Part shown: positions 23,133 to 32,559 of the stretch, piece after piece | Position numbering within the stretch: the stretch's first letter is position 1 | Layout: every line of letters begins with the position of its first letter | From: Deltaproteobacteria bacterium | GTDB lineage: Bacteria > Myxococcota_A > JAADFL01 | Length of the DNA stretch: 41,199 bases | Reading direction: 5' to 3' | Assembly: GCA_013152945.1 (NCBI GenBank) | Contig: JAADFL010000210.1 | Span: 11,707 to 52,905 of the forward strand | Notes under the pieces: model-generated | What the model was told of the DNA's origin: nothing | The model's database searches: none | The model's input: the letters and a program-made list of their open reading frames with translations, nothing else | Program-made: the position numbers and the translations under genes

Positions 23133-25717
23133 GATGCCTAAAGAAGCTCGTTAAAGCGGTTTGTTGCCTGGGCCTTTCGCTTGTACTGCTGGCAGCGGCC
23201 TCTAATCCGGTTTTGGCTGAAGGCGAGAGTAACAGCAGCAACAAGATAAAGAAGTTGAAGAACGGCAGGAGACCTGTAATAAGGTCGAGGCTCAATCCTG
23301 TCCGGATTATCCCGAAGTTGCCGGGAAAAATGGGAATCAAACCCAATGCGCAGATATTGACGCATCCTGAGAATCTGGGCAAAGCCATCAGAGCGGCGAC
23401 CCCGAAGCAGGGGTATGGAAGAGACAGTGGACCTGCAAAACCTGTCAAGAGAACCAAGAGGAACTACAAGAAGGCGAGGAACCAAAAGTACAACCTGGAC
23501 TTTGCAAAGGCGGACATAGGCGACGTGATCAAGGTCATCAGCGAAATGATCGGACAGAACTTCATACTAACGGACAAGACCAGGAGTGCTAAAATTACAA
23601 TAATGACGCCAAGACCTGTAAGTGCGCAGGAAGCGTACCAGGCCTTTCTCGCGGCCCTGTCCATGAACAGGCTCGCCGTGGTTCCGTACGGCAACTATTT
23701 GAAGATAGTCGAGAAGAAGGACGCAAGGGGAGATGCAATCAAGATCTATGATTCTCCGGACGATATTCCCCCGGATGACAGGCTGATTACCTATATTCTA
23801 CGGCTTCAATATGCTGACGTGAAAGATATCGAGACTGTTATAAAGCAGATAAAGTCCAGGGAAGGCAATACCGTTGCGTACTTGCCTATGAATACGCTTG
23901 TACTCAACGAGATGGCGCATAACCTGAAAAGAATACTCAAGGTGGTATCGAAGCTGGATATCCCGTCTCCGGGTTCGAGGATACGCATCATGGATATCCA
24001 GTACGCCGATGCATCGGACATAGTGGACACGATAAAGGAATTGTTCGGAGAAAAATCAAAGAGGAACAAGCGCAAGGCCAAGCGCCGTGCAATAACCATC
24101 GCAAGGAATAGAAAAAAAGAAGAGGTCAAAAACGGCACAGCCGCCGTGACAGTGGACACTGTAATGGCCGATGAACGTACCAATAAATTGATAGTGATTT
24201 GCACGGACAGTGCATGGACGAAGGTCAGGCAGCTCATCGACGAACTCGATGTTCCGGTGCCGGGTGACGAGCAAATCCACGTGCACTACCTGGAAAACGC
24301 CGATGCCACGGAGCTTGCCACGGTCTTGTCCAATTTGGCGCAGGGCCGGGTGGGTAGAACAAGGAAGAGAAAGAGGAGGGGTAAAAAATCTCCCAAAGGG
24401 ACGAGCTCGGAGCTATTCGAAGGCGAGGTAAAAATCACTGCGGACAAGGCCACGAATTCGCTGGTCATTGTCGCGTCTTCCAGGGATTATGCCTCGCTCA
24501 GGAAGGTGATAAAGAAACTCGATATCCGCAGGAGGCAGGTTTTTGTTGAGGCCACAATCCTGGAGGTAAGCCTTAAAAAGGACAACAAGGCGGGATTCGC
24601 TTGGAATGCGGGCAAGGTCCTGGGCGTAAGCGGCGAGGACATCCCCTTGTTCTTCGGCACCAACCTCTCCGGACTTTCATCCCTGGCCCTTACCGATCCG
24701 TCCATACTTTCCGGTATTGCCGCAGGATTGAGAGGGCCGGACGTAAAGGGAACAGAGAACTTGATACCCGGCCTTTCCACGCCGCTGCCCTCGTTCGGCG
24801 CCATATTGATAGCGCTGCAGGAGAACAGCAATGTAAATGTGCTCTCGTCTCCCCATATTCTGACCACTGACAATGAGGAGGCATCAATAACGGTCGGCAA
24901 GAACGTGCCTTTTATCATGGGATTTACCGGCTACGGAGGAGCAGGCAGAACAGGCGGATATTATTCGAATCCGGTAGTCTCTATTCAGCGGCAGGATGTG
25001 GCGCTCACGTTGAAACTGACTCCACAGATCAATGAAAGCGACTACGTGCGATTGAAAGTAGAGCAGGAGGTAACCGAGCTTGCAAAGGGCGGTGATGTCA
25101 GGACAGGCCCTATTACGAGCAAGAGAGCGGCAAAGACTACCGTAGTGGTCAAGGATCAACAAACCGTTGTTTTGGGCGGTCTCATGCAGGACAAGGTCAG
25201 TGAAGGTTCGGCCAAGGTTCCGTTCCTGGGAGATATTCCGGTCATCGGTTGGCTGTTCAGGTTCACGGACAAGACAAAGGAAAAGACCAACCTACTCATA
25301 TTCCTGACTCCGTACATTATCAAGGATCCCAGTGATTTCAGGAAGATTTTCAAACGCAAGATGAGAGAGAGAAAGGAATTCATCGAGCGTTTCTACGGTG
25401 AAGCCAAGAATATACATATCGATATCGACTATTCGAGAAAGAAGGGTCCCTTGGCTGATATCGAATCCACTTTGTATCAGGAAAAGAAAGAGGCCCAGGA
25501 GCGCAAGAAGGAAAACGAGAAATTGAAATCAGAGCTGCCTAGAGTCAGAATACTTGGAAATACGAATGATTCAGGGCCTTCATCCAAGGCCGGACCCGGA
25601 GAGGGTGACGAAATCGACGAACAGGCCCCGGCCGAGAACGGCAAACCTCCGGAGAAACGTGAGCCGGAGGATGAGACCGGCCCTGGTGGCGGCGAAGAAC
25701 AAGGCGAAGGAGAATGA
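23129..25717 (+). CDS. gspD: Type II secretion secretin GspD
   Basis: The outer-membrane channel of the T2SS, 862 aa. A signal peptide ends near LAEGE (about residue 32). An N0 domain (starting near YNLDFAKADIGDVI) and N1-N3 modules (each with a [Y/L]xxADAxxxxxVI pattern) precede the secretin core, which has VEATILEV and VLSSPHILTTDNEEASI. It ends with QTVVLGGLMQD and the usual FLTPYII. Unusual are two strongly basic insertions in N2 and N3 (about residues 307-333 and 410-425; RKAKRRA, TRKRKRRGKK) and a C-terminal extension of about 100 residues ending in an acidic Pro/Gly/Glu tail. No S-domain typical of pilotin binding is clear. It is coupled to gspC and gspE by ATGA overlaps. Confidence 0.96.
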   Translation: MRCLKKLVKAVCCLGLSLVLLAAASNPVLAEGESNSSNKIKKLKNGRRPVIRSRLNPVRIIPKLPGKMGIKPNAQILTHPENLGKAIRAATPKQGYGRDSGPAKPVKRTKRNYKKARNQKYNLDFAKADIGDVIKVISEMIGQNFILTDKTRSAKITIMTPRPVSAQEAYQAFLAALSMNRLAVVPYGNYLKIVEKKDARGDAIKIYDSPDDIPPDDRLITYILRLQYADVKDIETVIKQIKSREGNTVAYLPMNTLVLNEMAHNLKRILKVVSKLDIPSPGSRIRIMDIQYADASDIVDTIKELFGEKSKRNKRKAKRRAITIARNRKKEEVKNGTAAVTVDTVMADERTNKLIVICTDSAWTKVRQLIDELDVPVPGDEQIHVHYLENADATELATVLSNLAQGRVGRTRKRKRRGKKSPKGTSSELFEGEVKITADKATNSLVIVASSRDYASLRKVIKKLDIRRRQVFVEATILEVSLKKDNKAGFAWNAGKVLGVSGEDIPLFFGTNLSGLSSLALTDPSILSGIAAGLRGPDVKGTENLIPGLSTPLPSFGAILIALQENSNVNVLSSPHILTTDNEEASITVGKNVPFIMGFTGYGGAGRTGGYYSNPVVSIQRQDVALTLKLTPQINESDYVRLKVEQEVTELAKGGDVRTGPITSKRAAKTTVVVKDQQTVVLGGLMQDKVSEGSAKVPFLGDIPVIGWLFRFTDKTKEKTNLLIFLTPYIIKDPSDFRKIFKRKMRERKEFIERFYGEAKNIHIDIDYSRKKGPLADIESTLYQEKKEAQERKKENEKLKSELPRVRILGNTNDSGPSSKAGPGEGDEIDEQAPAENGKPPEKREPEDETGPGGGEEQGEGE

Positions 25718-27408
25718 TAACAATGCTTCTTGGTGAGATACTTGTCCAAAGAAGCGGCCTTAGTCCTGACAAGCTGGAAGAAGCCCTGGCGCTCCAGAAG
25801 GAAAAGCAGGAGAGAATAGGCAAGATTCTGGTTTCAATGAAAGAGGTAACGGAAGAGGATGTGGCCCAGGCCCTGGCTGAACAATTTGATTTGCCCTATT
25901 ATCATGAATTCGACCTGGACATTCCGTCGGAACTGGTCTCCGGCCTGCCCATAAACTTTTGCAAGAGCCACCTGTTGCTTCCAATAGATGGAAAGCAGGA
26001 CATGGGACCGGTAAAGATTGTGTGTGCCGATCCCCTGGACCTGGCGGCTCTCGACGAGGTGCGGCTGAACTTGGCCAGGACAGTCGAGCTCGTCATATCT
26101 TCACCGGCCCGAATTTTGAGCGCCATAAACCATGTTTATTCCAATGCCGAGCAGATAACGGACGGCCTTGAAGAGGGAGACCTGGAAGATATCAATGACC
26201 AGGGTGAGGTTATCGAGGACCTTTTGGATGCCTCGGACGAAGCGCCGATCATTCGTTTCGTGAACAACATCCTGTTCAGGTCGGTAAAGGAGCGAGCAAG
26301 CGATATTCACTTTGAACCTTTTGAAAAGAATCTGCTCGTGAGATTCAGGATAGATGGAGTGTTGTATGAGGTGGCAAGGCCTCCCAAGGCTGCACAGGCG
26401 AGTATTACTAGTCGTATCAAGATAATGGCCGGCATGAATATCGCCGAGAAGCGTCTGCCGCAGGATGGCAGAATAAGGATAAAAATAGCCGGAAAGGATA
26501 TCGATATCCGTGTGTCTACAGTGCCGATAGCTCACGGTGAAAGTATAGTCATGCGTCTCTTGGACAAGTCCGCCGTATTGCTGGATCTCGAGTCACTCGG
26601 GTTTTCTAAAGACCAGCTTGAAATCACGGACAAGTTGATACACAGGAGTCACGGCATCATCCTGGTCACCGGTCCTACGGGCAGCGGCAAGACCACGACA
26701 CTATATGCTGCTCTTTCCAGGATAAACAAGCCCGAGATCAAGATCATCACCGTGGAAGATCCTGTGGAGTACCAACTGCCCGGAATAGGACAAATACAGG
26801 TCAATTCCAAGATCGGCCTGACCTTTGCGAACGGATTGAGGTCCATAGTCAGGCAGGATCCGGATGTGATACTGGTAGGTGAAATCCGGGACCTGGAAAC
26901 AGCGGAGATAGCGATACAAGCTTCCTTGACAGGCCATCTCGTTTTCAGCACGGTCCATACAAATGATGCGCCGAGCACAGTGACCAGGCTCATAGACATG
27001 GGAGTCGAACCGTTCCTGGTGGCTTCATCTGCCATCGCCATCCAGGCCCAAAGGCTGGTAAGAAGAGTCTGCAAGTATTGCAAGGAACCATACGTACCTG
27101 AAACCTCTGAACTGACGGAATTGGGCATCGATCCGGGTAATTACGACGGCAGGAAATTCTACAGGAAAAAAGGTTGCGATAGATGTATGGGAACCGGGTA
27201 CCTGGGTAGAACGAGCATTGTGGAACTCATGCCGATCGACGATGAAATCAGGACCATGATACTCAAGAACACAATGTCCACCGAGATAAAAAAAACAGCC
27301 AAGAGACGGGGAATGAGGACCTTGCGCGAAGACGGCGCAAACAAGGTCTTCCAGGGAATCACCACTACAGAGGAGGTGCTTCGAGTGACCCAGGAGGATA
27401 GCCTGTAG
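25714..27408 (+). CDS. gspE: Type II secretion ATPase GspE
   Basis: The cytoplasmic hexameric ATPase that drives pseudopilus assembly, 564 aa. The N-terminal domain (about 1-150) contacts GspL. The core shows ASDIHFEPFEKN, Walker A GPTGSGKTT (320-328), the Asp box ITVEDPVEYQLPGIGQIQVN (345-364), Walker B ILVGEIRD (386-393) and the His box STVHTND (412-418). The tetra-Cys zinc site is intact (Cys453, Cys456, Cys488, Cys491). The start overlaps the gspD stop codon; a second ATG nine bases later is an alternative. Confidence 0.97.
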   Translation: MITMLLGEILVQRSGLSPDKLEEALALQKEKQERIGKILVSMKEVTEEDVAQALAEQFDLPYYHEFDLDIPSELVSGLPINFCKSHLLLPIDGKQDMGPVKIVCADPLDLAALDEVRLNLARTVELVISSPARILSAINHVYSNAEQITDGLEEGDLEDINDQGEVIEDLLDASDEAPIIRFVNNILFRSVKERASDIHFEPFEKNLLVRFRIDGVLYEVARPPKAAQASITSRIKIMAGMNIAEKRLPQDGRIRIKIAGKDIDIRVSTVPIAHGESIVMRLLDKSAVLLDLESLGFSKDQLEITDKLIHRSHGIILVTGPTGSGKTTTLYAALSRINKPEIKIITVEDPVEYQLPGIGQIQVNSKIGLTFANGLRSIVRQDPDVILVGEIRDLETAEIAIQASLTGHLVFSTVHTNDAPSTVTRLIDMGVEPFLVASSAIAIQAQRLVRRVCKYCKEPYVPETSELTELGIDPGNYDGRKFYRKKGCDRCMGTGYLGRTSIVELMPIDDEIRTMILKNTMSTEIKKTAKRRGMRTLREDGANKVFQGITTTEEVLRVTQEDSL

Positions 27409-27417
27409 GGAGGCGGT

Positions 27418-28641
27418 ATGCCGATCTTCGAATACAAGGGCGTAAATGCCAAGGGTAAGAATATCGCCGGTATAATTGATGCCGAATCCCCGAGGGTGGC
27501 CAGGACACGTCTGAAACGTGAAGGAATATTTCTTACGAACCTGATCGAAGGCAAGGAGGGTACCGCAGGAGGAAGAAAGGCATTCGATCTAAAGAAATCC
27601 TTTCAGAGGGTGTCCGCACTCGACTTGGCGATAATCACCAGGCAGTTTGCAACACTGGTCAGGGCCGGAATACCTTTGGTGGATTGCTTGACCGCCTTGG
27701 TGGATCAAACCGACAATGAGAAACTCAAGAGAGTCTTGAGCAGGGTAAAGGACAGGGTCAATGAAGGAAGCAGTATGGCCGATGCCCTCAAAAACTTTCC
27801 AAAGGTATTCAATTCCTTGTACATCAACATGATCGCTGCAGGAGAACAGTCGGGCACCTTGGAAATCGTGCTGCAACGATTGGCTGATTTCACCGAGGCC
27901 CAGGTCAAACTTAGGTCCAAGGTCAGGAGCGCCATGCTCTATCCGATCATACTGTCGGTAATAATCGTGATCATACTGGCGGTGCTGTTCACTTTCGTGA
28001 TACCGAAAATAACCAGGGTCTTCGAGGGCGCAAAGATCGTGCTTCCGCTTATCACCAGGATTCTGATAGCCATGGCCGATTTGTTCAGCTCTTACTGGTA
28101 CATGGTCTTGCTCCTAGTAATAATCCTGACCGTTGTATTGCGCGGAATTTTAAAAACCGAGGCAGGCCATGCATTCAAAGATCGAAAGGTACTCGAACTT
28201 CCTGTTTTCGGTCCCTTGATCAGGATGGTCGCGATTTCAAGGTTTTCAAGAACCCTGGCGACATTGCTCAAAAGCGGAGTTCCCCTGCTCGTGTCCATGG
28301 ATATTGTTAGAAACGTCGTTGCCAACCAGACATTGGCCGATGCTATCGATGATGCAAGGGATGCAGTGAGGGAAGGCGAGAGCATAGCAACGACTTTGAA
28401 AAAATCCGGCCAGTTCCCTCCTATCGTATTTCACATGATTTCAACCGGGGAAAAAACAGGACAGCTTGAAGAAATGCTCTCAAATGTAGCAGATACGTAC
28501 GACGAACAGGTTGATGCAAAGCTTTCCGCCCTGACTACTGCGCTTGAACCTTTGATGATCGTAATTATGGGCGGAATCGTCGCTTTTATAGTTTTTTCAG
28601 TCTTGCTGCCGATTATGCAGATGATGGAGCAGGTTAAATGA
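27418..28641 (+). CDS. gspF: Type II secretion inner-membrane platform protein GspF
   Basis: A polytopic platform protein of 407 aa, the usual length. It has two GspF domains (about 70-195 and 275-395). The first contains FATLVRAGIPLVDCL and GEQSGTLEIVLQRLADF; the second repeats these as LATLLKSGVPLL and GEKTGQLEEMLSNVAD. TM helices lie near 170-192, 222-242 and 375-400. The ATG is preceded by GGGAGGCGG, nine bases after the gspE stop. Confidence 0.97.
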   Translation: MPIFEYKGVNAKGKNIAGIIDAESPRVARTRLKREGIFLTNLIEGKEGTAGGRKAFDLKKSFQRVSALDLAIITRQFATLVRAGIPLVDCLTALVDQTDNEKLKRVLSRVKDRVNEGSSMADALKNFPKVFNSLYINMIAAGEQSGTLEIVLQRLADFTEAQVKLRSKVRSAMLYPIILSVIIVIILAVLFTFVIPKITRVFEGAKIVLPLITRILIAMADLFSSYWYMVLLLVIILTVVLRGILKTEAGHAFKDRKVLELPVFGPLIRMVAISRFSRTLATLLKSGVPLLVSMDIVRNVVANQTLADAIDDARDAVREGESIATTLKKSGQFPPIVFHMISTGEKTGQLEEMLSNVADTYDEQVDAKLSALTTALEPLMIVIMGGIVAFIVFSVLLPIMQMMEQVK

Positions 28642-28677
28642 AACCGGAAAAAGACTCTTTGAGAAAAGGAGATTGAC

Positions 28678-29115
28678 ATGAGGCACTTGAGAAAATTGAC
28701 CGCTGTCCTGAGGGCGTACAGACGTACAAACGGTTTTACACTTCTCGAGGTCATGGTGGTCCTGGTCATCTTGGGACTTATAGTTGGCACTGTGTCGGTT
28801 GCTGTTTTCAGCCAACTCGAAAAGGCAAAAAGGAGGGAAGCGGTACTTCAGATACGGGCCATTGAGCAGGCCCTGGACGCATATAGACTGGATAACGGGA
28901 AGTATCCCAGTACAGCAGATGGCCTGGATGCGCTTACTACGAAAAACGATAGCGGCGAGTGTTACCTGAAGGGATGCAAGTTGCCGAAAGACCCATGGGG
29001 AAACGACTATGTATACATCAGTCCAGGCCAGCACGGTGGAGGCTATGATATCGAATCCTATGGATCGGACGGTGCTGACGGCGGTGAAAAGGATATCGAA
29101 TCCTGGAACATGTGA
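28678..29115 (+). CDS. gspG: Major pseudopilin GspG
   Basis: A 145-aa major pseudopilin. The prepilin-peptidase site is TNG|FTLLE, cleaving after Gly19 with Glu at mature position 5. A hydrophobic N-terminal helix (about 20-42) and the GspG C-terminal fold follow: ALDAYRLDNGKYPSTADGLDAL, then DPWGNDYVYISPGQ and the Gly/Asp-rich calcium-binding-type loop near SYGSDGADGG. An AGGAG site precedes the ATG. Processing would need a prepilin peptidase, which is not in this window. Confidence 0.97.
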   Translation: MRHLRKLTAVLRAYRRTNGFTLLEVMVVLVILGLIVGTVSVAVFSQLEKAKRREAVLQIRAIEQALDAYRLDNGKYPSTADGLDALTTKNDSGECYLKGCKLPKDPWGNDYVYISPGQHGGGYDIESYGSDGADGGEKDIESWNM

Positions 29116-29133
29116 GAAAGAGGAAATGGCGAT

Positions 29134-29892
29134 ATGAGAACAGGTGCAGCTCTATTCGATAGAATCGATAGAAAAGGATTCACCTTGTTCGAGGTGAGTG
29201 TAGCACTTCTCATAGTTGCCTTTCTCCTGGGTACAGCCATCATTTCCATAGACAGCTTGTCAGGCGCAGACCTCAAGAATGCAGTGCGGAGGATGATAGG
29301 TACGGTTAAGTCTCTGCGTGACGAAGCCGCGTTGAGATCCGCAACCGTGAGGCTGGTAATGAATCTCGATGATAACACTTATTATGCCGAGTACACCGAC
29401 GAACCTTTCGGACTTTTCCCGGACAAGATGGTTATCGAAGAGGGCTCGGCAGTGGAAAGCGACGAGGAAAAGAGTTATGAGGAAGAGCTTCGTGACTTTG
29501 AAGAGAATCAGGAGTCACAGGGTGAAACCGTCAATATACCCACCGGCGGCATGGGCATATTTGGAAACCTGTTACAGGGCTTGGATCCTGCAAAGGTTGA
29601 TAGGTTGAAGCCCCCTGTGTTCAAACCACTCGAAGGCCTCCTGTCGAAGCCTAAGCGTCTTCCGGGTAATACCTCTTTCAGCGGGTACTGGGTAAATCAC
29701 CAAGATGGGCTGGCCGAGCACGGTGAAGCTTACCTTTATTTTTTTGAAAACGGCATGACGGAAAGCGCCATGATTTACCTGGAAGATGACAGCGGAAGGG
29801 TGTTCAGCCTGCGCGTGCATCCCCTGACCGGAGACGTTACTCCGACTGAAGGCAAGGAGGAATTGCCACAGGAACAGGAAGAAGAAGAATGA
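29134..29892 (+). CDS. gspH: Minor pseudopilin GspH-type, with acidic insertion
   Basis: This is a 252-aa pseudopilin in the gspH position. Cleavage is predicted at RKG|FTLFE after Gly15 with Glu at +5, followed by a hydrophobic helix to about residue 38. The GspH pattern KSLRDEAALRSATVRLVMNL follows. It is longer than a usual GspH (about 150-200 aa). An insertion of about 90 residues after ~105 is very acidic (SDEEKSYEEELRDFEENQES) and then Gly/Pro/Leu-rich. The extreme C-terminus is also Glu-rich. Its stop overlaps the gspI start codon. Confidence 0.88.
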   Translation: MRTGAALFDRIDRKGFTLFEVSVALLIVAFLLGTAIISIDSLSGADLKNAVRRMIGTVKSLRDEAALRSATVRLVMNLDDNTYYAEYTDEPFGLFPDKMVIEEGSAVESDEEKSYEEELRDFEENQESQGETVNIPTGGMGIFGNLLQGLDPAKVDRLKPPVFKPLEGLLSKPKRLPGNTSFSGYWVNHQDGLAEHGEAYLYFFENGMTESAMIYLEDDSGRVFSLRVHPLTGDVTPTEGKEELPQEQEEEE

Positions 29893-30590
29893 GAAGATTG
29901 CGACCGGATACAGGCTTCACCTTGCTGGAGACCATGGTGGCGCTGTTGATACTGGCCATGTCCCTGACGGCATTGGTTGATGTCCAAAGCATGTCGACAT
30001 CAGCAGTGATACGGTCCAAGAATCTTGCGCTGGTCACGGAGCTTGCCAGGGGCAAAATGTACGACTTGATACTGGAGATTAAAAAAAAGGGTTTTAGTGA
30101 ATTCGAGGATACGTTGGAGTGTGATTTCGAACAAGAGGAGCATCCCGAGATTGGATGCTCCGCCACGTTGAGTAAGATCGATATTCCAATTCCAGAGGGA
30201 GGGGATCTTTTCGGGCTGGGCGGTGATATGCAGAATGAGCAAGCCGCAAACCAGGAAAACAGCCCCGTGGGAATGGTTCAGCAGGCTGCAAAGAGCCTGG
30301 TTTCCATGTACAGCTCCATGATTAAGGACATGGTGACTAATGCTGTCAGGCAGTTGACCCTTACTGTGACATGGAAGGACAATGGTATTCAACATTCGTT
30401 CACCGTCACCACCCACCTTATCGATGTCATGCGTGCCGGCGGTACGGGCATGCCGAGTATGCCCAAGATACCCGGGTTCGGGTCAAGGCGTAAACCGGGC
30501 GGTAAGAAGCTGCCTTTCGGTGCAGGCTCAATCCCCCCACTGCCGCTCGGAGCACCAAGGCCGGGAACGAATATAGGGTGGCCAAGATGA
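29889..30590 (+). CDS. gspI: Minor pseudopilin GspI-type
   Basis: This is a 233-aa protein with cleavage site DTG|FTLLE (after Gly9, Glu at +5) and the GspI-like helix TMVALLILAMSLTALVDVQS. In the T2SS, GspI forms the tip complex with J and K. It is longer than the usual ~125 aa: an insertion of about 70 residues in the middle (Gly/Asn/Gln-rich, with several Met) and a Pro/Gly-rich C-terminal tail. The LTLTVTWKD strand typical of GspI is kept. Confidence 0.88.
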   Translation: MRRLRPDTGFTLLETMVALLILAMSLTALVDVQSMSTSAVIRSKNLALVTELARGKMYDLILEIKKKGFSEFEDTLECDFEQEEHPEIGCSATLSKIDIPIPEGGDLFGLGGDMQNEQAANQENSPVGMVQQAAKSLVSMYSSMIKDMVTNAVRQLTLTVTWKDNGIQHSFTVTTHLIDVMRAGGTGMPSMPKIPGFGSRRKPGGKKLPFGAGSIPPLPLGAPRPGTNIGWPR

Positions 30591-31285
30591 CGCTTTTAGC
30601 GAGATTAAGACACCTAAAAAACCATGAGGCGCGCAACCAGCTTGGTTTTTCCCTTCTCGAGGTGGGCCTCGCGGTTTTGATCACCGCTATGATAACAACC
30701 GCCATTTGGATGGTGTTCAAACGGACCTTTACCCTGAGAGAACAAGCTCTGGACATGGCTGCACGTTACAGGTCGGTGCGCACGGCCATGGACATGATGG
30801 CCAGGGATCTGGAAATGGCCTTCATTTCTCTTCGCCAAGGGCCGACGAAATCCACCCAGACCATATTCAAGCAAGAGGATGGCTCACCTTGTGACAAGTT
30901 GACTTTTACCTCTCTCGGCCACTTGAGGCTTGTAAAAGACAGTGCAGAAAGCGATCAGAACGAGCTTTCATATTATTGCGATGATGATCCGGACAACCCG
31001 GGTACCCTGGCCCTTTTCAGGAGAGAGGCTAGAAGGATTGACGAGGATCCGGAAAGAGGCGGGGTGCACTATGTGCTTCTTAGTGATATTTCCAGCCTTG
31101 ATTTCAAGTTTTATGACCAAAAGACCGATGAGTGGGTCGACGAATGGGATTCTACGCAACTCGAGCATGCAATGAAACTACCCACTCTGGTCAGGATCGA
31201 GGTGAAGATTCCAAGTTCGGACAACAGCAAAGACGAGGTTTTCGTCACAAAGACCAGGATAGAACTGAACGAGGTTCTGAGATGA
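30587..31285 (+). CDS. gspJ: Minor pseudopilin GspJ
   Basis: I chose the ATG at 30587, which overlaps the gspI stop as ATGA, over an upstream in-frame GTG at 30578. This gives 232 aa. Cleavage is predicted at QLG|FSLLE (after Gly20, Glu at +5). The hydrophobic helix and GspJ features follow: RSVRTAMDMMARDLEMAF, then beta strands with LTFTSL and VLLSDISSLDFKFYD near the C-terminus. It is a tip component together with GspI and GspK. Confidence 0.93.
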   Translation: MTLLARLRHLKNHEARNQLGFSLLEVGLAVLITAMITTAIWMVFKRTFTLREQALDMAARYRSVRTAMDMMARDLEMAFISLRQGPTKSTQTIFKQEDGSPCDKLTFTSLGHLRLVKDSAESDQNELSYYCDDDPDNPGTLALFRREARRIDEDPERGGVHYVLLSDISSLDFKFYDQKTDEWVDEWDSTQLEHAMKLPTLVRIEVKIPSSDNSKDEVFVTKTRIELNEVLR

Positions 31286-32559
31286 CTTTGTTCCGACATA
31301 GGGCAAACCGCATTGCACTTCATGGCAGGAGTATAGAAAGGAACCTGTCTTCCGCATTCCTGTCCTTGTACAGATTCGTCTTTGTTCGTTCCAGGGCTCA
31401 AAGGGGCGTGGCTCTTCTCTTGGTTGTCACTACCATAGTCATGTTGACCTCCGCGACCATGGAGTTCGCATATGGCTCCAAGGTTGAACTGGATTTGGCG
31501 GGAAATGCCAGGGACAGGGTGAGGGCCGAGTTTCTCGCAAGGTCTGCAATTGAGTTTTCCAGGGTCATAATACACATACAGAAGACCGTGATCGATCGGT
31601 TCAAAAAGCAGCTTCCATTCCCGATTCAACTCTGGAAGATAGTACCCATAGACAGTGATTTGGCTGCGGCTTATTTTTCCTCCATTTCCAGGGGGCAGGA
31701 CCGGGAAGATCAAAGAGGACAAGGAGGACAGGAAATTAAGGAGGAAGATACCGAAGCGGGGCAACTGGATTCTCTTTCCACCGGAATCAAGAGATTCGGC
31801 GACTTCAAGGGGCGTTTTTTTGCGAATGTGGAAGACGAGGATGGAAAGATTAACGTGAACATGGCACAATTTAAAACTCAACAAAAACAATTCAGGGAAC
31901 TCATGCTAATGCTCATGGCGCCTGCAAAATATAATTTTCTGTTCGAGCACCCGGACAAGGATGGAAACTTCACGGACCGGGAAGAACTCATTGCTTCGAT
32001 AGTGGACTGGGTCGATCCCGATGACGAGAGAAGCGGCCCGGAGGGCGGGCACGAAGACTCCAGGTATTCAACACTGGACGATCCTTATGCATCGAAGAAT
32101 GCACCCTTCGATACTTTACAGGAACTTCATATGGTTAGGGGGGTGAACGACGAGTTCATGCACATCTTTGGTAAGAGACTGACTGTTTGGGGCAAGACAA
32201 TCAACGTGTTGACAGCAGACGCCCCTACCATAGCCGCACTATTGCGATTTGGGCTGCCGCATGATGATCCGCTCCAGTCTCCATCCGCTGATTCAAAGGT
32301 CTTGGAGCTGGCATACGAATTCGTGGCACTTCGAAATCAAGAGTTGTTGGTGAATTCGCTGAAAGACTTTGTCGATTTCTTCAAGACGGAAGGTCTGACC
32401 CTCAATCAGGCCAAGATAGCCAGGGTGGCAGGAGTCGACAGCTCGGTCTTCAAAATAAAGGCCGTCGGTGAAGTGGGACGGGCCAGGGTGAGAATAACAG
32501 CGGTAATTGATGCCTCCCAGGTCCCGGGCGGCAGGCTGGTCTACTGGAGGTTGGACTGA
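31282..32559 (+). CDS. gspK: Minor pseudopilin GspK
   Basis: This is a 425-aa protein from the ATG at 31282, which overlaps the gspJ stop as ATGA; a longer open frame upstream is inside gspJ and is rejected. The prepilin site is AQRG|VALLL after residue 42, with the absence of Glu at +5 that marks GspK. The leader of about 42 residues is unusually long. The family motif IVDWVDPDDERSGPEGG is followed by FDTLQELHMVRGV, as in GspK proteins. It caps the pseudopilus. Confidence 0.94.
   Translation: MTLFRHRANRIALHGRSIERNLSSAFLSLYRFVFVRSRAQRGVALLLVVTTIVMLTSATMEFAYGSKVELDLAGNARDRVRAEFLARSAIEFSRVIIHIQKTVIDRFKKQLPFPIQLWKIVPIDSDLAAAYFSSISRGQDREDQRGQGGQEIKEEDTEAGQLDSLSTGIKRFGDFKGRFFANVEDEDGKINVNMAQFKTQQKQFRELMLMLMAPAKYNFLFEHPDKDGNFTDREELIASIVDWVDPDDERSGPEGGHEDSRYSTLDDPYASKNAPFDTLQELHMVRGVNDEFMHIFGKRLTVWGKTINVLTADAPTIAALLRFGLPHDDPLQSPSADSKVLELAYEFVALRNQELLVNSLKDFVDFFKTEGLTLNQAKIARVAGVDSSVFKIKAVGEVGRARVRITAVIDASQVPGGRLVYWRLD

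Noticed and set aside
31132-31281. N-terminal extension of gspK by 50 codons
   Set aside because: It lies within gspJ in another frame; the ATG at 31282 overlaps the gspJ stop like the other junctions in the operon.
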